From Chitinophaga barathri (GTDB taxonomy: Bacteria > Bacteroidota > Bacteroidia > Chitinophagales > Chitinophagaceae), in contig NZ_RMBX01000012.1 of the NCBI RefSeq assembly GCF_003807585.1, forward strand, positions 217,502 through 281,501: DNA of 64,000 nt. Reading direction: 5' to 3'. The notes under the pieces were generated by a model. That model was not told the origin of the DNA, ran no database searches, and was given only the letters and a program-made list of their open reading frames with translations. Below are positions 18,923 to 24,818 of the stretch, piece by piece. A program made the translations under genes and the position numbers. How positions within the stretch are numbered: the stretch's first letter is position 1; each line of letters opens with the position of its first letter.

Positions 18923-19359
18923 CTTACCGTAGTTTTTGTGGACGGGTAAGATAGGGAAAAATGGTGTAGAAGTATACCTGTAATTGCCAGGAGGGTAAAA
19001 GCCGTGTTGAATACAATATGGGCGGGATAACCCATGGTCCCGAGGATGCCGCCGCAGGAGCAGGGAATGTTTTCGTAGAAAAAATAAAGGATGCTCATAT
19101 ATGCCGTGAAACTCAGCATGAGAAAGGCGGACAGGTAGAGCCCGGCTTTCCTTGTGGCGGGCAGGGCCAGCATCATGGCCGCCGCTACTTCCGCCAGGAT
19201 CGTTGAGGCGCCGGTAAGCGCCGGAGGGATGTTGGCGAGCAGGGGCGATTTTGCAATGTCCGTCATGAATTGCCCGAATTCCAGGGCTTTCATAGAGGCC
19301 GCGTAGAAAAAAAGGATACAAAGGCTGAAGCAGATGGCCTGGAGGAAGATATTTTTCAT
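18919..19359 (-). CDS. MauE/DoxX-like redox membrane protein
   Basis: The 146-residue protein has four predicted transmembrane helices: about 5-25, 45-68, 73-95 and 113-135. A PCSCGG motif near residues 97-102 on the loop before the last helix matches the Cys-x-Cys-Gly-Gly signature of the MauE/DoxX redox-associated family. MauE is needed for maturation of the disulfide-rich small subunit of methylamine dehydrogenase, so a thiol-handling role is plausible. It overlaps both operon neighbours by 4 nt. The two small four-cysteine secreted proteins upstream are candidate substrates, which is an inference. Confidence 0.85.
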   Translation of the reverse strand: MKNIFLQAICFSLCILFFYAASMKALEFGQFMTDIAKSPLLANIPPALTGASTILAEVAAAMMLALPATRKAGLYLSAFLMLSFTAYMSILYFFYENIPCSCGGILGTMGYPAHIVFNTAFTLLAITGILLHHFSLSYPSTKTTVR

Positions 19360-20363
19360 GGGAGGCTGAGTTGGTAAGCGATGATATGTTGAGAATGGGC
19401 TGCATACAGGATGCCATTGGCCACCGCGATGTGGCGGACACCGGACTTCTTGAATGAAGGGAGCCGCAGGCTGCCGGTATATTCACCGCCGGGCAGGTGG
19501 TAAATATCCACTTCGGGCGCGGCGGTGGGCAGGTTGTGCGACACCGCCAGCGACAGCACATAGAGATAGTCGCCTTCCGTTGCCGCGTCGATGTTGATGA
19601 ACTGCGTTTTGCTGGAAATGCTCCAGGTGTTATCGCCCTTGATAATAGTGTTTTCAGCCGGTGTGCGGTCGATGGTCTGGAAAGTATGAAGGCCGGGAGG
19701 TTGCCATCGGTACACGTCACTGTTGTGATACTGGACGTACAGGATTTGCCTGCCTGCCATTGCGGGAAGGGCTATGCCGTCCGAAGCAAGTCCGCCGTCA
19801 TCGGTGTGCGGAAGATCGTGGAGATGGCTTATAATATTTCCGCCATTGCGGTAATCCGCCAGTACGAAGCGGGCTTTCCGTGCCGCGGAGTCGTACAGGT
19901 GGGTGAAAACGGTGCCGTCCGGCAGGCGGGCGCAGCGCGAAAAAGGAAGTGCTGCGGCGGAAAGTGAGTCGGGCGGGCCGCCGTTAAGCGGGAAGCGGAA
20001 GATCTTTTTTTTATTGGCGGCGAAACAATAAATACCGGTAGAGTCGGCCTGGAGGGAAGCAGGCATTTCCGTGAAATATAAGCCTGGCCGGGCTACAATG
20101 CCGGGGGCGGTTTTGTGCGGGGAAGTTTGGTAGAGGATGCCCGCGCGCCGGTCGAGTGCATATACAATGCTGCCGTACGCGGCCAGCAGGTGGATTTCAC
20201 CAGGCATCTGCAATGTATCTGCCGGTGAAGCGGTGACGCGGTTGTAATCGCGGTTAACGGCGGTGCGGGTGATCCCCGGTTTGTCCGAGCTGGAAACGAG
20301 GACGATGAACAGGCCTGTTACCGCTACGCAAATGAAGAGGATACCTGGAAGCAGTTTTTTCAT
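19356..20363 (-). CDS. Membrane-anchored protein with propeller-like repeats, function unknown
   Basis: The 335-residue protein starts with one membrane segment or uncleaved signal (MKKLLPGILFICVAVTGLFIVLV). The rest is periplasmic and shows repeated beta-strand blocks such as EIHLLAAYGSIVYALDRRAG, STGIYCFAANKKKIFRFPLNG and GDYLYVLSLAVSHNLPTAAPEVDIYHL. These resemble six-bladed beta-propellers encoded next to MauE-like genes in Bacteroidota. No catalytic motif is recognised. The frame extends to 20474, but the signal segment fixes the start at 20363. It overlaps the MauE gene start by 4 nt. Confidence 0.75.
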   Translation of the reverse strand: MKKLLPGILFICVAVTGLFIVLVSSSDKPGITRTAVNRDYNRVTASPADTLQMPGEIHLLAAYGSIVYALDRRAGILYQTSPHKTAPGIVARPGLYFTEMPASLQADSTGIYCFAANKKKIFRFPLNGGPPDSLSAAALPFSRCARLPDGTVFTHLYDSAARKARFVLADYRNGGNIISHLHDLPHTDDGGLASDGIALPAMAGRQILYVQYHNSDVYRWQPPGLHTFQTIDRTPAENTIIKGDNTWSISSKTQFINIDAATEGDYLYVLSLAVSHNLPTAAPEVDIYHLPGGEYTGSLRLPSFKKSGVRHIAVANGILYAAHSQHIIAYQLSLP

Positions 20364-20382
20364 AAACAAACAAAGAATAAAT

Positions 20383-20406
20383 GGGGCCGGTGTTTCCACC
20401 GGCCCC
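20383..20406 (-). terminator. GC-rich hairpin between the miniprotein genes and the rest of the operon
   Basis: GGGGCCGGTG and CACCGGCCCC form a perfect 10-bp stem with a GAAA loop on the minus strand, followed by a T-rich but interrupted tract (ATTTATTCTTTGTTTG). It would terminate part of the transcripts after the two small genes and let the remainder continue into the propeller, MauE and DUF1080 genes. Confidence 0.7.
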
Positions 20407-20483
20407 GGTGATTGGAATCCGGCAAAGCCGGAGCATTCATGCGACGCTCGTGCAAAGCGCCGGGTCTGCATCAAAGGCGCTGA

Positions 20484-20681
20484 TTAAAATTCCACGCAGT
20501 CGTTCCAACTTGCGACGCGGGGACCGTAATCCCAGCCTAACGGGCCATATTGGCAACGGGTGGTATTGAAGCTGCAGCAAACGGAAGCTGCGGCTTTGGG
20601 TGCGCTTTTCGCCTCTTTGGCGATGGTGAGGCCTGTGCCCAATGCGAGGCAAAGGCCCAGGAAAACGAGTGAACGTTTCAT
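20484..20681 (-). CDS. Secreted four-cysteine miniprotein (second copy)
   Basis: The 65-residue protein has a signal peptide (MKRSLVFLGLCLALGTGLTIA), then an Ala/Lys-rich stretch and a short mature part: VCC, N-T-T-R-C-Q-Y-G-P, then a C-terminal Asp-Cys-Val-Glu-Phe. It is a paralogue of the next gene upstream, sharing MKRS-FLGL, VCC-x4-NT-x-CQ, YGP and a late Cys. The four cysteines (about 35, 36, 43, 62) are conserved between the two, suggesting disulfides. I know no function. The start at 20681 follows from the signal peptide; the frame reaches further upstream without homology. Confidence 0.72.
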   Translation of the reverse strand: MKRSLVFLGLCLALGTGLTIAKEAKSAPKAAASVCCSFNTTRCQYGPLGWDYGPRVASWNDCVEF

Positions 20682-20721
20682 GGATTTGGGTTTTTGGGTG
20701 AAAAAAAGAAAGACTTTAAGA

Positions 20722-20910
20722 TCAGGGGCATTGATTGAGCTGGTATACGTCCGGTCCATACAGCACCTCGGTGGCGCTGATGCGCTGGCATACGCCGGTG
20801 TTCTGATCGCAGCAGACCTTGATGAATTTTTTGCCGCTGGCTTTGAGGGTGGTGGTAATACCAAGCCCGAGGGCAATGCAAAGCCCCAGGAAAAGGATAC
20901 TTCTTTTCAT
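20722..20910 (-). CDS. Secreted four-cysteine miniprotein (first copy)
   Basis: The 62-residue protein has a signal peptide (MKRSILFLGLCIALGLGI), a basic stretch (KASGKKFIK) and a mature core with VCC, NTGVCQ, YGP and a penultimate Cys. It is a tandem paralogue of 20484-20681, 40 nt upstream of it. Small exported proteins of this kind accompany MauE-like membrane proteins in Bacteroidota; whether they are signalling peptides, redox carriers or toxins is unknown. It would be the first gene of the five-gene operon. No clear TAnnTTTG element is visible upstream. Confidence 0.72.
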   Translation of the reverse strand: MKRSILFLGLCIALGLGITTTLKASGKKFIKVCCDQNTGVCQRISATEVLYGPDVYQLNQCP

Positions 20911-20991
20911 GTGTTGTATGTTTTGGGATGAGGAAATGCCGAAGCCTGGGCTGGCACGGGATGGTTTAATTACCTGTGCGGCAGTTGGGCT

Positions 20992-21079
20992 GCGTACCGG
21001 CAGGTACGCTCAAATAATCTTTGATGAAGATTCGTAACAGAAAGAGATACTTCCGCCATGCCGGGATATTATGGCATGG
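20992..21079. other. Two stable hairpins upstream of the miniprotein operon
   Basis: GCGTACC/GGTACGC (20992-21009, loop GGCA) and CCATGCC/GGCATGG (21056-21079, 10-nt loop) are both perfect 7-bp stems without T runs. They fall 80-170 nt upstream of the first miniprotein gene and could be part of a structured leader or a small RNA. The rest of the gene-free stretch 20911-21315 shows nothing I recognise apart from the rny terminator. Confidence 0.35.
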
Positions 21080-21264
21080 GGCGTCGGGGCGGATCGGTTA
21101 ACAAGGTCTGCAACACTTGCGGGATCTCATGGGTCCGATTGGGTAACTGTTCAAACTGTTTCGATGGTTCCTGGGTTGCACGAGAGGTTTCCATGAATGC
21201 TGTTGCAATATAGGTTGTTATCCGGTACCGGACTATCGCATAAAGATGTGGTTACTGAAAATAG

Positions 21265-21291
21265 AAATGCCGCCCCGGATGGGCGGCATTT
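21265..21291 (-). terminator. Terminator of rny
   Basis: AAATGCCGCCC pairs with GGGCGGCATTT (11 bp, 5-nt loop), followed on the minus strand by a T-rich tract, 25 nt after the rny stop. Confidence 0.75.
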
Positions 21292-21315
21292 CGGATATCG
21301 TTTTGACGTATGCGG

Positions 21316-22881
21316 TTATCTTGCCACGTTCACGGCTCTGCGTTCACGGATCACCGTTACTTTGATCTGGCCGGGGTATTGCATGTCATTCTGGATCTTG
21401 TTGGCGATCTCGAAGCTCAGGCGGTCTGCATCGTTGTCTGTTACTTTCTCGCTTTCAACGATCACGCGCAGCTCGCGGCCTGCCTGGATAGCGTATGCTT
21501 TTTCGACACCGTCGTATCCCATGGCGAGATTTTCCAGATCCTTGATCCTTTGCAGGTAGCTCTGCATGATCTCACGGCGTGCGCCAGGGCGTGCACCGCT
21601 GATGGCATCGCAGGCCTGTACGATGGGGGAGATCACGTAAGCCATTTCCATTTCATCGTGGTGTGCGCCAATGGCGTTTACGATAGCGGCATGTTCGCCG
21701 TATTTCTCAGCCAGTTTGGCGCCCAGGAGGGCGTGGCTCAGTTCGGATTCTTCGTCGGGTACTTTACCAATATCATGCAGCAGGCCGGCGCGTTTGGCGA
21801 GTTTGGGGTTGAGGCCCAGCTCGGCGGCCATCACGGCGCAAAGGTTAGCGGTTTCTTTGGAGTGCATCAGCAGGTTCTGGCCGTAAGAGGAACGGAAACG
21901 CATTTTACCGACCATACGCACCAGTTCTTTGTGCAGGCCATGAATGCCCATTTCTATCACGGTACGCTCGCCGATCTCCATTACCTGTTCTTCCAGCTGG
22001 CGTTTGGTCTTTTCCACTACTTCCTCGATACGGGCGGGGTGGATACGGCCGTCCTGCACAAGGCGCTGGAGGCTGAGACGCGCAATTTCACGGCGCAGCG
22101 GGTCGAAAGAAGAAAGCACGATGGCTTCCGGGGTATCGTCCACGATCAGGTCCACGCCGGTAGCCGCTTCGATGGCGCGGATGTTACGCCCTTCACGGCC
22201 GATGATCTGGCCTTTGATCTCATCGCTTTCCAGGTTGAACACGGTGATGGCGTTCTCGATGGTCTGCTCCGCGGCTGTACGCTGGATGGACTGTATGATG
22301 ATCTTTTTGGCTTCTTTGTTGGCTTTGGTCTTTGCTTCTTCGATGATCTCCTGGATGTGGCTGAGGGCCTGCGTGCGGGCCTCTTCTTTCAGGCTTTCGA
22401 TGAGCTGGTGGCGCGCTTCTTCCGCAGTAAGGGCGGCCACTTTTTCCAGGCGGCGGATGTGCTCTTCCTGGTGTTTTTCCAGTTCTGAACGTTTGATGTT
22501 CACCAGTTCTATCTGGCGCGCGAGGTTTTCCTTGATGGCTTCATTTTCGGTAACCTGCTTCTGTATGTTGTCGTTCTTCTGGTTAAGTGATTGTTCTTTT
22601 TGTTTGATGCGGTTCTCTGACTCGGTGATCTTCTGATTACGCTGCATTACATCCTTGTCGTATTCAGACTTCATCTGGAGATATTTCTCCTTTGCTTCCA
22701 GCAATTTGTCTTTTTTCAGGTTCTCTGCACTCAGCTGTCCTTCTGCGATGATCCTTTTAGCCTGCTCTTCTGCTTCCTGAACTTTTATTTGGGTGTTTTT
22801 AGCGAATATCAGTTTTCCGAGTATTATTCCAACCGCCAGCGCCACGGCTCCGGCGACTATTACCATGATGGATTCAGTCAT
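21316..22881 (-). CDS. rny: Ribonuclease Y
   Basis: The 521-residue protein has the normal length and architecture: an N-terminal transmembrane helix (about 5-25), a long coiled coil (about 30-205), a KH domain with GREGRNIRAIEAATGVDLIVDDTPE, and an HD domain with HSKETA and the metal-binding HDIGK motif plus a later GAHHDE. Ribonuclease Y is a membrane-anchored endonuclease that starts decay of many mRNAs. It lies downstream of zapA in the same direction with a 156-nt spacer, an order common in Bacteroidota (pheT, coiled coil, zapA, rny). Confidence 0.97.
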   Translation of the reverse strand: MTESIMVIVAGAVALAVGIILGKLIFAKNTQIKVQEAEEQAKRIIAEGQLSAENLKKDKLLEAKEKYLQMKSEYDKDVMQRNQKITESENRIKQKEQSLNQKNDNIQKQVTENEAIKENLARQIELVNIKRSELEKHQEEHIRRLEKVAALTAEEARHQLIESLKEEARTQALSHIQEIIEEAKTKANKEAKKIIIQSIQRTAAEQTIENAITVFNLESDEIKGQIIGREGRNIRAIEAATGVDLIVDDTPEAIVLSSFDPLRREIARLSLQRLVQDGRIHPARIEEVVEKTKRQLEEQVMEIGERTVIEMGIHGLHKELVRMVGKMRFRSSYGQNLLMHSKETANLCAVMAAELGLNPKLAKRAGLLHDIGKVPDEESELSHALLGAKLAEKYGEHAAIVNAIGAHHDEMEMAYVISPIVQACDAISGARPGARREIMQSYLQRIKDLENLAMGYDGVEKAYAIQAGRELRVIVESEKVTDNDADRLSFEIANKIQNDMQYPGQIKVTVIRERRAVNVAR

Positions 22882-23037
22882 ATCTCAATATTTAATAGTA
22901 TTTATAATTACGTCCCTGGCCCGTTTCCGACGAAAGGGCTAAAGCCGACCCGCGAAAATAACAAAAAAATAGCAGCAAAGCACAGGGGAGCATGTGATAA
23001 TGAATAATTTATGGATGCTAAACGTTGCGGGGAAGGG
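22882..23037 (-). other. zapA-rny spacer with a GC-rich hairpin; possible small RNA
   Basis: Read on the minus strand, the 156-nt spacer contains the hairpins GGC-TTTA-GCC and CCC-TTTC-GTCG-GAAA-C-GGG in an otherwise AT-rich region. There is no T run after them, so this is not a terminator. In E. coli the 6S RNA gene ssrS adjoins zapA, so a 6S-like RNA is a reasonable guess, but I cannot fold or align it here. Confidence 0.25.
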
Positions 23038-23331
23038 CTATTTAAGCTGCTCATCCAACAGATTGTCAAGGTGTTGCAGCTTTTCCCGGAGGAAAGGGGC
23101 TACCCCGGCCTGGGCTTTGCCGCCGCTGGTGGCCGGATGGGTGGCGTACATGATCAGGGCCATGGCGATATAGTCCTGGATATCTTTTCCGGCATAGGCA
23201 GCTTTGAACTCGATGATCTTTTCATTCACTTCTTTCATCACTCTGCGTACGTCTTCTTCTTCTTCAGTACGGATCTTGATCCGGTAAGTGCGGTCCGCGA
23301 CAACAATATTAACGGGTATTAGAGGTTCCAT
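23038..23331 (-). CDS. zapA: Cell division protein ZapA
   Basis: The 97-residue protein matches ZapA: the N-terminal beta part VNIVVADRTYRIKIRTEEEEDVRRV, then the helix NEKIIEFKAAYAGKDIQDYIAMALIMYAT and a C-terminal coiled coil. ZapA cross-links FtsZ filaments at the division ring. I start at 23331 because the longer frame (to 23418) has no homology and would cross its own -7 element (TACATTTG, minus strand, 23360-23367). A toxin-antitoxin module now separates it from its usual upstream partner, the coiled-coil gene at 24513. Confidence 0.93.
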   Translation of the reverse strand: MEPLIPVNIVVADRTYRIKIRTEEEEDVRRVMKEVNEKIIEFKAAYAGKDIQDYIAMALIMYATHPATSGGKAQAGVAPFLREKLQHLDNLLDEQLK

Positions 23332-23359
23332 TGTATTGGCTTGGTTGTGGTGTATGTTA

Positions 23360-23367
23360 CAAATGTA
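23360..23367 (-). promoter_or_regulatory. -7 promoter element for zapA
   Basis: TACATTTG on the minus strand, 28 nt before the zapA start, matches TAnnTTTG. It would give zapA and rny a promoter independent of pheT. Confidence 0.5.
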
Positions 23368-23570
23368 ACAAATACGCGCGCTTCCCGAAGTGGAAAAATA
23401 ATTGCTGTGTTTTTGCACAAAGCTGTGATAATTATATTTATAATTGATGAAAATATGCGCATGCCTAAAATTAGTGATAGAGGCTCGTTCACATTGAGTT
23501 TAAAAGAATCTTGCCTGCAAATTTTCACGTAGGTATGTGCACAATTGTCAATTAAAAACTTATCTTCGCT

Positions 23571-24053
23571 ATGAACCTGAAGTCAGACAAGGCTAAAACA
23601 GGCGCTGGCAAAAAGCCCGCAGCCCCCAGGAAATCTTTGACAGATGACATGCTCGTGTCCTACGAATCTATCGTGAAAATGCAGGAAATGCTGTATTCCA
23701 AGAAGATAGAAGCAGCCAGGGCGGGAGTGACCAAAGAGCAACTGACGCGGCTCAAGGAGATCTTTGAGCTGGATTATGACACGCTGAGCACTTTGCTGAT
23801 CGTTACCAACCGGTCCCTTCACCTCAAAAAAGGAAAAGACATCCTGAGCCGTAATGTCAGCGACCGCATCATCGCCATTGCAGATGTATTCAGCCTGGGA
23901 TATAATGTTTTCCGGGAAAGAGAATTATTCCATAATTGGCTGAAGAGCCCATCGGATGATCTGGACGGCGTGGTGCCGATTGCCTTGCTGGATACGTTCA
24001 CAGGTATTGAGGAGGTAAAAAAACGATTGCAGAGGATAGACGCATTTAACTAA
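23571..24053 (+). CDS. Xre/MbcA/ParS-type antitoxin
   Basis: The 160-residue protein has a basic N-terminus (about 1-25), an Xre-like helical region (about 45-95, GVTKEQLTRLKEIFELDYDTLSTLLIVTNRSLHLKK) and the toxin-binding (DUF2384) domain at the C-terminus: SDRIIAIADVFSLGYNVF, then FHNWLKSPSDDLDGVVPIALLDTFTGIEEV. It neutralises the RES-domain toxin encoded 13 nt downstream and should repress its own promoter. The pair lies on the strand opposite to the flanking zapA and pheT genes, which points to insertion. Confidence 0.92.
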   Translation: MNLKSDKAKTGAGKKPAAPRKSLTDDMLVSYESIVKMQEMLYSKKIEAARAGVTKEQLTRLKEIFELDYDTLSTLLIVTNRSLHLKKGKDILSRNVSDRIIAIADVFSLGYNVFRERELFHNWLKSPSDDLDGVVPIALLDTFTGIEEVKKRLQRIDAFN

Positions 24054-24066
24054 AACAAAACCATAT

Positions 24067-24516
24067 ATGAATTTTTATAGGCTGGCCAGCGAAACTGGTT
24101 TCCGCGATCTGAGCGGAGCCCGGGTGGAGGGCCGATGGAACAAAGCGACGGATGATTGTCTCTATGTAGTAGATCATCCGCTGATGTGCCTGCTTGAAAG
24201 TGCGCTCGTGCAACTGGAGCCAGTTACGAGGATTGCCCCCGGGCGTGGTATTGGCGTCCTGGAAGTGCCTGACGGAAGTATTAGGATTTTTACAAAAGAA
24301 GAGTTGCCCTTTGGGTGGGAACTCGTGCCGGAGTTCAGTAGCCGGGCCTTTGGTGCAGCGCAATTAGAAGCAGCGGAAACATTGGTATTAGGTTTTCCTG
24401 CGCGCAGGTTTGAACGGGAATATCACTATGTGATCAACTTGCGGCATCCGCTGGCGCGGGAAGTGAAGGTAGTTGACTTTTATTATCCTTTCCCGTTGAG
24501 GGGAGGAGGCGATTAA
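24067..24516 (+). CDS. RES-domain toxin (NAD+-degrading family)
   Basis: The 149-residue protein is a RES-domain toxin. The family consumes NAD+ and halts growth. Seen here are the N-terminal FYRLA with Arg5, G-x-R-V-E-GRWN (about 17-25) and the LLES segment with Glu44. Near the C-terminus, where relatives usually have a Pro-Ser before the E-x-N-x-(I/L)-I-N stretch, this protein reads FPARRFEREYHYVINLRHP, that is Pro-Ala. The serine is one of the residues that give the family its name, so activity may be altered. The stop codon overlaps that of the convergent coiled-coil gene by 3 nt. Confidence 0.9.
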   Translation: MNFYRLASETGFRDLSGARVEGRWNKATDDCLYVVDHPLMCLLESALVQLEPVTRIAPGRGIGVLEVPDGSIRIFTKEELPFGWELVPEFSSRAFGAAQLEAAETLVLGFPARRFEREYHYVINLRHPLAREVKVVDFYYPFPLRGGGD

Positions 24517-24818
24517 GAATTCAGCAACGCAATACAACGGTCTATCTCCCGGATATAATCGTTGATCTTGCCCCGTACCTCTTTCCTGAACGCGTCTTCT
24601 TCTTCCGAAAGACCGTTGCCCTGCGTCATGGTGGCTATTTTGGCCAGTTTCAGTTTCTCATCCAAAGCCTCTATGGTCTGCAGTTGCAGTTGCAGCTCGT
24701 CCTGCTGCTGCTGCACCTGCTCGCGCAGCATGGCATTATCCGCCTGCAACTGCTGTAATTTCTTAAACAGCTGCTGGAGCTTGTCCTCTATGCTTTGTAT
24801 GTACTGTTCGATCTCCAT
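24513..24818 (-). CDS. Coiled-coil protein, ZapB-like
   Basis: The 101-residue protein consists almost wholly of heptad repeats: IEQYIQSIEDKLQQLFKKLQQLQADNAMLREQV, a Gln-rich middle and a C-terminal helix KEVRGKINDYIREIDRCIALL. It begins directly after the pheT stop and normally precedes zapA in Bacteroidota, so a role in the division ring similar to ZapB is plausible but rests on position and coiled-coil character only. A RES/Xre module separates it from zapA here. Confidence 0.75.
   Translation of the reverse strand: MEIEQYIQSIEDKLQQLFKKLQQLQADNAMLREQVQQQQDELQLQLQTIEALDEKLKLAKIATMTQGNGLSEEEDAFRKEVRGKINDYIREIDRCIALLNS

Noticed and set aside
21310..22488. 392-codon ORF on the strand opposite rny
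   Set aside because: It is the antisense shadow of rny; no domain, signal or promoter supports it, and long antisense frames are common in this GC-moderate coding sequence.
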